Positions 35,596-44,567 of a DNA stretch of 64,000 nucleotides are shown here, in pieces. The translations under genes and the position numbers were made by a program. Origin of the DNA: UBA1858 sp963976865 (GTDB lineage: Bacteria > Pseudomonadota > Gammaproteobacteria > UBA4575); the NCBI GenBank assembly GCA_963976865.1, contig CAXBLY010000001.1, forward strand, positions 620,001-684,000, written 5' to 3'. The notes beneath the pieces were generated by a model, which was not told where the DNA came from, did not search any database, and was given only the letters and a program-made list of their open reading frames with translations. Numbering within the stretch: position 1 is the first letter of the stretch; every line of letters starts with the position of its first letter.

Positions 35596-36573
35596 ATGCT
35601 AGAACTGGGTTTATTTTGGATAGGCATAGCGCTTATTGTGATATCAATTTTCATGTTGTTTACACATTCCTTCCAATCGAAAAAAGTCTGGGCGATTGTA
35701 AGCCTGATTCTGGTAGTCCCGCTATTGATACATATGGTGTTTAACTGGTCATCACTGCATGTGCGCAAAGCTTTTTATATTCAGGTCATTGGTTTACTTG
35801 CTGTTATGGTGAGTGTGTCAGGAGGTGCGCTGTCAAAGCTGACATTTTTGCAGGATAACGAAGTACTACACGTTGTTGAAGATAAAATCGCGCCCCCACA
35901 AAATACGCCTTTACCGAATCAGCAACAGGCCGATAGTGCTGCAAAAAATGTTGAAAAAAACTATGACCCCCTGTTGACCGGAAGCGAATATGAACAACTG
36001 GATGCTAAGGAAATTGTGCCAGAGACACCTAATCAGGTAGTGCGTACGGCTGAACCGTCTGCACGCTATGTATTGGTGACAGATGATGAGCGTATTCATG
36101 TGGTTAATAAGCGGGTAAGAGTGACTATGACAGATGGACGCGTGGTTGAAGGCATGCTGACCGGGTTGGCAGATGACAGCCTGATTGTTGAATCTGAAGT
36201 GAGTGGCGGCAGTCTGGGTCTGAGTTATCAAAACGACCAGATTCAGTCGCTGGCAGTGAGGTTGATAGAAGGTGAAACATTGCGTGTACCACCGGAGATT
36301 GAGAGTGAATCAGCAGAAGAACTTGAAACGGAGCATCAGGAGGGTGGAACAATTCCTGAGGGTGATCCATTGCAACCACAGGACGGCCCCGCTGTTGATG
36401 AAAGTGAAGTATCTGTTATTGATGGAATAGCAGAACAGCGACCAGTGTTGGAAAATTCGCAATCATTACCAAAAAGCGTATCTGAGGCTCCTGCTGTTGA
36501 AAACGAAACGCTTAAGAAGGTTGAAGAAATAGTGGATGAGACTAAATTATTAAATAATATCAATGAGCAGTAG
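35596..36573 (+). CDS. Membrane protein with Sm-like domain, function unknown
   Basis: I do not recognise this 325-residue protein as a named family. Three membrane helices (about 4-23, 30-48 and 62-80) are followed by a linker, a compact beta domain at 168-224 that reads like an Sm/LSm fold (RVRVTMTDGRVVEGMLTGL, then DSLIVES), and a long acidic, low-complexity tail. AGG lies eight bases before the ATG, four bases after speA. It is probably co-transcribed with speA. Confidence 0.7.
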   Translation: MLELGLFWIGIALIVISIFMLFTHSFQSKKVWAIVSLILVVPLLIHMVFNWSSLHVRKAFYIQVIGLLAVMVSVSGGALSKLTFLQDNEVLHVVEDKIAPPQNTPLPNQQQADSAAKNVEKNYDPLLTGSEYEQLDAKEIVPETPNQVVRTAEPSARYVLVTDDERIHVVNKRVRVTMTDGRVVEGMLTGLADDSLIVESEVSGGSLGLSYQNDQIQSLAVRLIEGETLRVPPEIESESAEELETEHQEGGTIPEGDPLQPQDGPAVDESEVSVIDGIAEQRPVLENSQSLPKSVSEAPAVENETLKKVEEIVDETKLLNNINEQ

Positions 36574-36575
36574 TT

Positions 36576-36821
36576 ATGCAGTGTTTTATATATCGTAGTA
36601 GCAAAAAAACTGATGCGTACCTTTACCTGTCAGATGAAGACAGGTTGAATCGATTGCCTGATGGCCTGAATAAATTACTGGGGCATCTGGAATTTGTCAT
36701 GCAACTTGATCTGGAAAAAATCAATCGGCTTGCAAACGCTGATCTGGAAGAAGTTAAATTAAACCTGAATGACGTTGGTTTTTATCTTCAATTGCCGCGT
36801 GAACTGCACGTCACTGTATAG
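36576..36821 (+). CDS. YcgL-domain protein
   Basis: This small cytoplasmic protein of 81 residues belongs to the YcgL (DUF709) family. It opens with CFIYRSSKKTDAYLYL and ends with the family segment GFYLQLPRE. E. coli YcgL is about 97-108 residues, so the C-terminus is shorter. It starts two bases after the preceding stop and its own stop abuts the stop of the opposing gene. The family function is unknown. Confidence 0.85.
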   Translation: MQCFIYRSSKKTDAYLYLSDEDRLNRLPDGLNKLLGHLEFVMQLDLEKINRLANADLEEVKLNLNDVGFYLQLPRELHVTV

Positions 36822-38021
36822 TTACAGTATTCCCCGCGTTGCGCGTTTCAGTTCAGCTAAAATTTCTTTTTGCAAATTATCAAGTTCAGCGATTTTATTT
36901 TCAGCGGCGCCACTTAACCACGCTGTCTTTTCGTTTTTCTTCTTCATAAAGTAGTCCAGAATAAACTGTTCTGACATGAGCATGTATCGAATTGCCTGTT
37001 CGGGGTCTACCTGAATGAAAGGATTCTGAGCGATTTGTATAGCAGACTCTTCCTGTCCCTTACAGAAGCGATTGAGCAAATAATAGAGTGAAATTCTTGC
37101 AGTACGCAGTGACTTTGCAACACGTGCCTGTGAGCGTTCATTTAAGCTGGCGTCTACAATGGTGTCTAGCCACAAGATTAAGTCATTTTCCGAAATGACT
37201 GTTTCATTCTGGTTGATCTGGTTGATAAGTTCCTGAATTCTGTTTTGAACTATTTCTTCTTCAGCAAGCGTAGACTTTCTTTTGACTGTTCGATTCCAGA
37301 AGCCTTTAGTCTTGTCTAGTTCATCTCTTAATATGGCGAGTTCTTTTTTGTATTCTGCAGAGGATTCTTCGTGTGCCTCTATATTTTTTTTCTTTTCCGC
37401 AATTATTCTTGCTAATAGTTTGAGACGGAGAATGTAATATTCGCCGAGTGTGTTTTCAGTGACAGTGACAGCGGTTTTGATGCGTTTGATTAGGGCTTCA
37501 AATCGTTTGGTGTCTTGCTCTGAATTAGGCTTTACTGCGCATAAAGTATCGAGAGTAGAGACCATAGAGTAACTCTCACTTCGAACATCAATTAATAAAT
37601 TATTGATTGATAATAACTGGTTCACCAGATTCTTTTCAGGGATAACCTTGGCTTCTTTCTTGGAAGCTTGTAATAGTTCGATAAGCGTTAATATTTTATT
37701 CTTGAAAACACGCAGTGTGTTGGATGTGCAGCTGTTCTTGGCTTTATCCATTGCGCTGACAATTTCTTCGCCATAATTCTCAACATCAGCAATACGTTTT
37801 TTAAGGTGCGCTGAATTGATTGTCATTAACAGGTCTTCAACTGCTGCGCGAGAACCTGCTGGCGCATGTTCAGCCACATCGGCAGGAATATTGGTGGGAA
37901 TGATTTCCAAAGGTAGCTGGGCAATCTTGGCGGGAGATAATTTTTTAATCAGGCCAATAAACTGCTGCAACGTAAGAGGTTGTCTTTCGCCGATAAGGGT
38001 AGGTGCGTTTGCTACTGCCAT
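36822..38021 (-). CDS. Large helical cytoplasmic protein of unknown function
   Basis: I do not recognise this protein of 399 residues. It has no signal peptide or membrane segment and is predicted almost entirely helical. A coiled-coil stretch lies at about 215-290 and a Lys/Glu-rich C-terminus follows. I use the ATG at 38019-38021 with GGGAA upstream. A start ten codons earlier is less likely. It lies 57 bases downstream of nadA on the same strand and its stop abuts that of the YcgL gene. No catalytic motif is evident. Confidence 0.75.
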   Translation of the reverse strand: MAVANAPTLIGERQPLTLQQFIGLIKKLSPAKIAQLPLEIIPTNIPADVAEHAPAGSRAAVEDLLMTINSAHLKKRIADVENYGEEIVSAMDKAKNSCTSNTLRVFKNKILTLIELLQASKKEAKVIPEKNLVNQLLSINNLLIDVRSESYSMVSTLDTLCAVKPNSEQDTKRFEALIKRIKTAVTVTENTLGEYYILRLKLLARIIAEKKKNIEAHEESSAEYKKELAILRDELDKTKGFWNRTVKRKSTLAEEEIVQNRIQELINQINQNETVISENDLILWLDTIVDASLNERSQARVAKSLRTARISLYYLLNRFCKGQEESAIQIAQNPFIQVDPEQAIRYMLMSEQFILDYFMKKKNEKTAWLSGAAENKIAELDNLQKEILAELKRATRGIL

Positions 38022-38078
38022 GAGAGTTCCCTGCTCAAAGAAGAGATACAACGAATGTTTTTAATCAGGCCTAAAACA

Positions 38079-39110
38079 TTATTTATTAAAATTTTTGGCG
38101 AAGTCGAGCATGCGCATTGTGGAACGATACGCTGCCTTGCGAATTTCTTCGTCAACAAATATTTCATTTTCACCTGTCTCTAAAACATGTAATAAATTAT
38201 GTAGTCCATTCATTGCCATCCATGGACAATGAGCGCAACTTTTACACGTGGCGCCTTCGCCGGCAGTAGGTGCTTCGATAAATGTTTTATTCGGAGCCAA
38301 CTGCTTCATTTTGTAAAAAATGCGGTTATCGGTCGCTACAATAAACGATTTGTTCTCAAGTGTCTGACTGGCCTTGATCAGAGCGCTGGTTGAGCCGACG
38401 ACATCGGCCATTTCGATGACGTCCTGCGGTGATTCAGGGTGTACCAATACCGCGGCGTCTGGATATTGATCAATGACATTACCCAAAGCGCGGGCCTTGA
38501 ATTCCTCATGGACAATGCATGCGCCATCCCAAAGTAGCATATCGGCGCCGGTAACTTTTTGCAGGTAGCGGCCCAGGTGCTTGTCAGGTGCCCAGAGAAT
38601 TTTTTCACCCTGGTCCATAAGATGGGAAATGATTGGCACAGCAATACTTGATGTAACCACCCAGTCTGCACGAGCTTTAACTGCGGCACTGGTATTTGCA
38701 TATACTACTGAAACGCGATCCGGGTGTGCGTCACAGAATTCACTAAATTGATCAGCCGGGCAGCTTAAATCCAGGGAACAGGTAGCCTCTAGTGTAGGCA
38801 TCAATACGCGTTTATCCGGGGTTAAAATTTTAGCTGTTTCACCCATGAATTTTACGCCTGCAACTATCAGGGTAGATGCAGGATGCTCATTACCAAAGCG
38901 TGCCATTTCAAGAGAATCGGCAACTGTACCGCCTGTGTCTTCAGCAATTTCCTGCAGGTCTTCATGGGTGTAGTAGTGTGCTACAAGCACCGCATTTTGT
39001 TTAATGAGTAATTCCTTAATGCGATCGATGAGTTCAGTACGTTTAAGTCCCTGAAAGCTGGGAATCTGTGCTTGAATTTCAGCAGTTACAGGATAGTTTT
39101 CTAAGGGCAT
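38079..39110 (-). CDS. nadA: Quinolinate synthase A
   Basis: This iron-sulfur enzyme condenses iminoaspartate and dihydroxyacetone phosphate into quinolinate for NAD. Likely cluster cysteines are C111 (TCSLDLSC), C198 (DGACIVHEEF) and one of the C289/C292/C295 group in CKSCAHCPWMAMN. The YYTHEDLQ and MGETAKIL motifs are typical. The length of 343 residues is normal. An AT-rich region with TATAAT lies upstream, and a 17-bp NtrC-like palindrome lies 78 bases upstream. Confidence 0.95.
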   Translation of the reverse strand: MPLENYPVTAEIQAQIPSFQGLKRTELIDRIKELLIKQNAVLVAHYYTHEDLQEIAEDTGGTVADSLEMARFGNEHPASTLIVAGVKFMGETAKILTPDKRVLMPTLEATCSLDLSCPADQFSEFCDAHPDRVSVVYANTSAAVKARADWVVTSSIAVPIISHLMDQGEKILWAPDKHLGRYLQKVTGADMLLWDGACIVHEEFKARALGNVIDQYPDAAVLVHPESPQDVIEMADVVGSTSALIKASQTLENKSFIVATDNRIFYKMKQLAPNKTFIEAPTAGEGATCKSCAHCPWMAMNGLHNLLHVLETGENEIFVDEEIRKAAYRSTMRMLDFAKNFNK

Positions 39111-39187
39111 AATCTAAAATAAAAAGGTGTTTGTCTGCAGAATATAATACACATTATATACTGCGCCAGTGTGTAATATACCTTAAT

Positions 39188-39204
39188 CGCACTATATTGG
39201 TGCG
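39188..39204. promoter_or_regulatory. Second NtrC-like 17-bp palindrome
   Basis: CGCACTATATTGGTGCG. Its reverse complement, CGCACCAATATAGTGCG, differs from the palindrome at 30046 at one position. The core equals known enteric NtrC sites. It lies between nadA and a divergent exported-protein gene. I find no good sigma-54 promoter beside it. Confidence 0.55.
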
Positions 39205-39355
39205 GAGAATTGGCTGAAAATTTCAAATTTTATTCATCTGAAATAACATCTGCCTGAGTAATTCCATCGTCAGCAAAGTCGCTTATAAGCTACTTCAGTT
39301 TCACTTATAATCAGACGTATTAACTTTTAATAATTTTTAAGGGTACAGAGATTAC

Positions 39356-39994
39356 ATGAATAGAATTTACATGATTATACTTTTGGCATTCTGCAGTTTT
39401 TCCGGATTTGTATATGCTGATGATGAGCAGGAATTTTTTGAAAAAGTTCGTGCCAGCGGCGTTGTAAGTGATAATGAATCTATTTTACTTTCAAGTAATG
39501 TTTACTTTTATCCCAATAAAAAAGGACACGGAATACTGGCAGGCGGAAAAAACCGGGAGAAGGGACATATTGTATTTACTGAAAATGCGCTTTCAGTGAT
39601 TTCATGGAGCCGCCGAAATAAAGCCTATGAAGTAATTCATAAAGAAAACTATTCGGAGCTGGCTTCTACAGATATTTCCGGGAATGCGCCAATGGTTCGT
39701 TTGGTAACGCAAAGCATGAAGTCAGGGAAGTACAATAGCTATGAGCTTATGGATAGCAGGAATGCGTTCACTCCCAACGCGCATAAAACCAAAGAAGCAC
39801 GCAGTCTTGTTAATGCGGGGATAGAAGGTCTGGATGTGAAAGAAGTGGCGACAGTGAAAGATCTATCCTCGGCTGAAGTTGCCATGCAGAAACAGCGCAT
39901 GCAAGAACTTGAAGAAAGGATCCAGCGTCTTGAAAATCAAACTACGTCAGGTAAATCAGCGAAGCAAGAATGTGACTGTAAATGTGCTGAATAA
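39356..39994 (+). CDS. Exported protein with coiled coil and cysteine-rich C-terminus, function unknown
   Basis: I do not recognise this 212-residue protein. A signal peptide ends at about residue 21 (FVYA/DD). The middle part is beta-rich, then a coiled coil (about 172-198) leads to a C-terminal CDCKC at 207-211. The cysteine cluster suggests metal binding or disulfides. A TATAAT at 39306-39311 could be its -10 box. It is divergent from nadA. Confidence 0.7.
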   Translation: MNRIYMIILLAFCSFSGFVYADDEQEFFEKVRASGVVSDNESILLSSNVYFYPNKKGHGILAGGKNREKGHIVFTENALSVISWSRRNKAYEVIHKENYSELASTDISGNAPMVRLVTQSMKSGKYNSYELMDSRNAFTPNAHKTKEARSLVNAGIEGLDVKEVATVKDLSSAEVAMQKQRMQELEERIQRLENQTTSGKSAKQECDCKCAE

Positions 39995-40016
39995 GTAATA
40001 TGTACTGTGACTGCGT

Positions 40017-40541
40017 TCAACTGCGGACTTTCAATAAAATTGAATCCATATTCTTGACGCGCAAGCGTTTTTGAGTAGCTTGTAATTGATCGATATCCTT
40101 GCTTGGGCCTACGCGCACACGGTGCCAGTTGATCGTATTCACCTTCACAGTTTCGATATTGGTTTCAACGCCCATCAGTGCCAGTTGCGCTTTTAGGCTA
40201 TCAGCTTCAACACTGCTTTTGAAAGAGCCCACCTGCAATACATAATTGCCAGCTGGCAGCTTGTTACTGTCTTTAACAGTTGATTGTTGATCATCCCTGT
40301 CTACTACGACTTCCAGTTCAGGCAGAATGGTATAGAAGTCAAAAGTTCTTTTGCTGACAGGTGCAACAGAACTTTTAGCTGGCTCTTCCTTTGCTGCCTG
40401 ACTGGCAGCGTGCTGCTCATTCAGCGAAGGCAGGAAAGTCGCGCTTAAGCCGATGATTAAACCTGTCACTAGCCAAATCCATCCGGGTAATGGCGCTGTT
40501 TTGGTTGATCTGGTTTTTTTGCGTGCTGTCTGTCGTGCCAT
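40017..40541 (-). CDS. SPOR-domain membrane protein (FtsN-like)
   Basis: This bitopic inner-membrane protein of 174 residues has a basic cytoplasmic N-terminus, one membrane helix (about 20-39), a linker, and a C-terminal SPOR domain (about 97-172, with YVLQVGSFKSSVEADSLKAQL). SPOR domains bind denuded peptidoglycan at the division site. It follows argS by 11 bases, the order seen in Pseudomonas (priA-argS-SPOR). It may be the FtsN equivalent. Confidence 0.85.
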   Translation of the reverse strand: MARQTARKKTRSTKTAPLPGWIWLVTGLIIGLSATFLPSLNEQHAASQAAKEEPAKSSVAPVSKRTFDFYTILPELEVVVDRDDQQSTVKDSNKLPAGNYVLQVGSFKSSVEADSLKAQLALMGVETNIETVKVNTINWHRVRVGPSKDIDQLQATQKRLRVKNMDSILLKVRS

Positions 40542-40552
40542 TGTTAGTATGC

Positions 40553-42304
40553 CTACATTTTGTCAGGTGCATTGACGCCTAGAATTGTTAATCCATTAGC
40601 GAGTACATGTTTAGTGGATTCTATTAGTAGTAAACGTGCATTTCTAAGTTCCTGCGAGTCTACTAGGAACTGGGTTTCGTTATAGTAACCGTGAAATTTT
40701 TGTGCAAGTTCACGCAGGTAATTAACTATCAAGTGTGGAGATTGTTTTTTGCATGAGGAAGCAATCAACTCCGGGTAGTCTGCAATCTTCTGCATTAATG
40801 CATGCTCGCTGCTTTCAGTTAGCAGACTTTCCGTGCTGTCTAATTTGCCTGTATCCAGCGGATGTTCAGATTGTCTTAATACGCTGCAAATTCTCGCATG
40901 TGCGTATTGTACATAATACATCGGGTTTTCGTTGCTTGTAGAGGTAGCCAGTTCCAGATCAAAATCCAGATGCTGTTCGCTTTTTCGCATCACATAAAAG
41001 AAGCGTGCTGCGTCAGATCCGACTTCTTTGCGTAATGCACGCAGTGTTACGAATTCTCCAGAACGAGTAGACATTTGCTGTTTGACATTCCCGCGATAGA
41101 GGTTGGCAAACTGAACGAGTAAAATATCCAGCTTGCTGTCATCCAGGTCAAGTGCTTTTAAAGCGGCTTTTACTCTGGCGATATAGCCATGATGATCTGC
41201 GCCCCAAATATTAATTATTCTGGAGTAACCTCTGGAGAATTTGTCGACATGGTATGCAATGTCTGAGGCGAAATAAGTCGGTTGTCCATTATCTCTAACC
41301 ACCACGCGATCTTTTTCATCGCCAAGCTTGGAAGAAGCAAACCATAAGGCACCATTTTTTTCGTAGATATGACCACTCGCTTTTAATTTTTCAATCACGG
41401 TATCAATCTTGTTACTGTCAAACAGGCTGCGTTCGGAATACCACTGTTCGTAATCAACGCCAAACAGGTGCAAATCATCCTTTATGTCGCTCAGGATGGT
41501 ATCTATAGCCATACTGAAAAACACCGCGTAGCCCTGTGCCTGAAGTTTATCTTTGGCGACCGAGATTAACGCATCGATATAAGCCTCCTTGTCACCACCT
41601 TCAGGTTCATCTTTGGGGAGGTCATTCTTGAAGGATGCAGGCTCAACAAGATATTTGTCCGCATGTGCTCGATGCACCGTCGCGGCAATATCCCAGATAT
41701 AGTCACCTTTATAAGCATTGCTGGGGAAGGCAAAGTCAGCCCCGCATAATTCCTGATAACGAAGCCAAACCGAGGTGGCTAGTATATCCATCTGGCGACC
41801 CGCGTCATTCACGTAGTATTCGCGATGCACCTGATAGCCGTTTGCCTTGTATAGGTTTGCCAGCGTTGCACCATAGGCGGCACCACGACCATGGCCAACG
41901 TGTAACGGGCCAGTCGGGTTAGCTGAGACATACTCGAGCTGTACTGATTGACCGTGTCCAAGCTTGTTGTTTCCGAAATTTTGTTTCTCGGAAAGGACGG
42001 TGTTTATAATCTGAGTATTATTTTTATTGGCAATGAAAAAATTAATAAAGCCGGGACCGGCAATTTCAACTTTTTCAAATAGGCCTGATGAATTTAACTG
42101 AACGCTGAGTAATTCCGCAAGCTGGCGCGGCGCCAGGCCAAAATTTTTCGCGGATACCATCGCAACATTGCTGGCATAGTCACCATGAGAGGGATCTTTG
42201 CTTCGAGTGACCTGGGCTTTAGCTGTGAATTCGCCTTCAATTTTGCCATCTGATGATAACTGTTGTATTGCTTTGGCAATTGCCTGTATGACCTGTTCTT
42301 TCAA
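40553..42304 (-). CDS. argS: Arginyl-tRNA synthetase
   Basis: This class I aminoacyl-tRNA synthetase charges tRNA-Arg. The N-terminal tRNA-contact domain is followed by the HIGH-like HVGH in NPTGPLHVGHGRGAAYG. The KMSKS equivalent is QQMSTRSGE, degenerate as is common in ArgRS. The anticodon-binding domain forms the C-terminus. The 583-residue length is normal. Confidence 0.96.
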   Translation of the reverse strand: MKEQVIQAIAKAIQQLSSDGKIEGEFTAKAQVTRSKDPSHGDYASNVAMVSAKNFGLAPRQLAELLSVQLNSSGLFEKVEIAGPGFINFFIANKNNTQIINTVLSEKQNFGNNKLGHGQSVQLEYVSANPTGPLHVGHGRGAAYGATLANLYKANGYQVHREYYVNDAGRQMDILATSVWLRYQELCGADFAFPSNAYKGDYIWDIAATVHRAHADKYLVEPASFKNDLPKDEPEGGDKEAYIDALISVAKDKLQAQGYAVFFSMAIDTILSDIKDDLHLFGVDYEQWYSERSLFDSNKIDTVIEKLKASGHIYEKNGALWFASSKLGDEKDRVVVRDNGQPTYFASDIAYHVDKFSRGYSRIINIWGADHHGYIARVKAALKALDLDDSKLDILLVQFANLYRGNVKQQMSTRSGEFVTLRALRKEVGSDAARFFYVMRKSEQHLDFDLELATSTSNENPMYYVQYAHARICSVLRQSEHPLDTGKLDSTESLLTESSEHALMQKIADYPELIASSCKKQSPHLIVNYLRELAQKFHGYYNETQFLVDSQELRNARLLLIESTKHVLANGLTILGVNAPDKM

Positions 42305-42365
42305 CGCCGGATCCCAGTTAATTTAAAGCGCAGCATTGTACCTGAAATTGTTATGAATAAATTAG

Positions 42366-44567
42366 TCAGAAATTATCAATTGGATCCACATCAATGCTCC
42401 AGCGTACTTTGCGGGTTTGCGGTAATGTTTCAATTTGCTTCAGGTATGCGTCTATGGAATGGCTTAATAAACCACGTTGACGTGCAACGAACAGTATAAA
42501 TGCACGGAACTGGCCTGCTTTCTTTTCCATGGAAGGAATAATAGGGCCCTGGACAGTGATGTCTGCGGGTAGCGTTTGGCGCGCGATGCTGGCAACTTTA
42601 TCCAGAAAAACAAATAATTCATCACTATTCTGGCTGCGGGCACGCAGCGCGATGTGATGTGAAAACGGGGGTAACTTCCATTCCTCGCGTGAAAGTAGTG
42701 CCTGACTGGCAAATGCCGGGTAGCCTTCATGTAGCAGTGTTTGTAATAAAGGGTGATCAGGCGTATGTGTCTGCACGAACACTTCGCCCTGAGTGTTTCG
42801 CCTGCCGGAGCGGCCTGCAACCTGGATTAATAATTGTGCACTACGTTCCAACGCACGAAAGTCGCTGCTGTGAATGCCATAGTCGATATCCAATATGCCA
42901 ACCAATGACACACTGGGAAAGTCATGTCCTTTGGAAAGAATCTGAGTGCCAATCAGTATTTGTTGTTTTTGTTGATGAATTTCATCTAGTATTTTTTCCA
43001 GTGAGCCTTTGCGGCGCGTAATGTCCCGATCCAGACGAATAGCGGAATAGTCTGAAAATTGTTCAGATAGTACTTCTTCAATTCTTTGTGTCCCATGTCC
43101 GACCATGATGAGATTGTTTGAGGCACATTCCGGACAGTGTGCTGGCTTGTTCCTGCTGTTATCGCAATGGTGACAGATCAGTCTGTTGGTGTTGGTATGA
43201 AACGTCATGTTGGCATCACAATGTGTGCACCTGGCGACCCAGCCGCAGTCATGACAAAGAAGCGCAGGCGCATAGCCGCGTCGATTCAGGAACAGAATGA
43301 CTTGTTTGCCTGCCTGCAAGTGAGTATGCATGGCTTTGCACAGCGGGCTGGATAATATGGTCCTCGCACGTTCGGTTCTCATGTCTGCAAACCGGATTTT
43401 AGGCATCAGGTCTGAGTGCGCACGCCTGTTTAATTGTAAATGTCTGAATTTTCCAGAATTGGCATTATGGATAGACTCAAACGAGGGTGTCGCACTTCCG
43501 AGTACAACAGGTATTGCTAACTGTTTTGCGCGATATATGGCAACGTCTCTTGCATGATAGACAAATCCTTCTTGCTGTTTGAGGGAGGAATCATGTTCCT
43601 CGTCGACGACAATGAGTTTTAAATGAGGAATCGGAGTAAATACAGCCAGCCGTGTCCCTAAAATGATACGGGTCTCACCTTTGCTGATATTTAGCCAGGT
43701 TTGTTTTCGCTGTGATTCGGTGATGTTGGAATGCAGTAAACCGATGGTAATCCCAAAATGTTTTTCCAGACGACTGTAGAGCTGGGGTGTCAGTCCTATC
43801 TCCGGCACCAGAATAAGCACCTGGGCGCCGTCAGTTTTAAGTACCTCGGTAATAATGCTGAAATAGACTTCAGTTTTACCGCTACCAGTCACACCTTCCA
43901 GTAAATGGACGGCAAACTGGTTCAGTGTCGTGAGTATGCTGTGACTGACGAGAGACTGATCATCCGTGAGCTGCAGGGAGTTGGCTATCGGTGTTTGTGA
44001 GGCCTCAGGGACGTGTTGAGTAACTTCAATTGGCTCAATCAGTCCGCGTTTTTCAAGGGTTTTGATAATAGTGCTGCAAGCAGGAAACTGTTCCCGAAGT
44101 TGTCGGGGGTCTACACCATTATCGTGTTGCTTTATCCAGTGATAGACACTGGCCTGTCTGGGTGCCCGCTTTAAAACATCACTGGATGCATCAGTGGCGT
44201 GCCATCTGAATTCGAGTGAAGTGCTGTCAGACTGTCTGGTTTTACGCAATGCCGGAGGAAGAGCACTGATCAATGCGGAGCCAAGAGGAAATTGATAATA
44301 ACGGGCGGCCCAGCAAATCAGTGAAAATGATTCAGCATCAAAAATAGCACGGTCATCGAGTGTTGCCTGGATGGTTTTTAATCGGCTGGTTTCAATACTG
44401 GGAGTATCAATCAACTTCACAACAATCCCGAGTATCGAGCGTCTGCCAAAAGGAATGATCACTCGGCAGCCAGGCTGCAACGCAGCCATGGTGTCCGGGA
44501 CACGATAATCAAATAATCGTCGTAGCGGAGAATCAATTCCGACCTGGGCAAACTTCTTGGCTGTCAT
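42366..44567 (-). CDS. priA: Primosomal protein N' (replication restart helicase PriA)
   Basis: This SF2 helicase reloads the replisome at collapsed forks. The 3'-end DNA-binding domain is at about 1-105, Walker A is GVTGSGKTEVYF, the DEAH-like box is VDEEHDSS, and an eight-cysteine zinc region (CHDC, CTHC, CHHC, CPEC) is inserted between helicase lobes. Length 733 equals the E. coli protein. Inverted DnaA boxes lie 62-96 bases upstream of the start. Confidence 0.96.
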   Translation of the reverse strand: MTAKKFAQVGIDSPLRRLFDYRVPDTMAALQPGCRVIIPFGRRSILGIVVKLIDTPSIETSRLKTIQATLDDRAIFDAESFSLICWAARYYQFPLGSALISALPPALRKTRQSDSTSLEFRWHATDASSDVLKRAPRQASVYHWIKQHDNGVDPRQLREQFPACSTIIKTLEKRGLIEPIEVTQHVPEASQTPIANSLQLTDDQSLVSHSILTTLNQFAVHLLEGVTGSGKTEVYFSIITEVLKTDGAQVLILVPEIGLTPQLYSRLEKHFGITIGLLHSNITESQRKQTWLNISKGETRIILGTRLAVFTPIPHLKLIVVDEEHDSSLKQQEGFVYHARDVAIYRAKQLAIPVVLGSATPSFESIHNANSGKFRHLQLNRRAHSDLMPKIRFADMRTERARTILSSPLCKAMHTHLQAGKQVILFLNRRGYAPALLCHDCGWVARCTHCDANMTFHTNTNRLICHHCDNSRNKPAHCPECASNNLIMVGHGTQRIEEVLSEQFSDYSAIRLDRDITRRKGSLEKILDEIHQQKQQILIGTQILSKGHDFPSVSLVGILDIDYGIHSSDFRALERSAQLLIQVAGRSGRRNTQGEVFVQTHTPDHPLLQTLLHEGYPAFASQALLSREEWKLPPFSHHIALRARSQNSDELFVFLDKVASIARQTLPADITVQGPIIPSMEKKAGQFRAFILFVARQRGLLSHSIDAYLKQIETLPQTRKVRWSIDVDPIDNF

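Noticed and set aside
39161..39176. TGGC-containing stretch upstream of nadA as a sigma-54 promoter
   Set aside because: The -12 GC pair is missing on the reverse strand and the forward candidate (near 39211) also lacks it.
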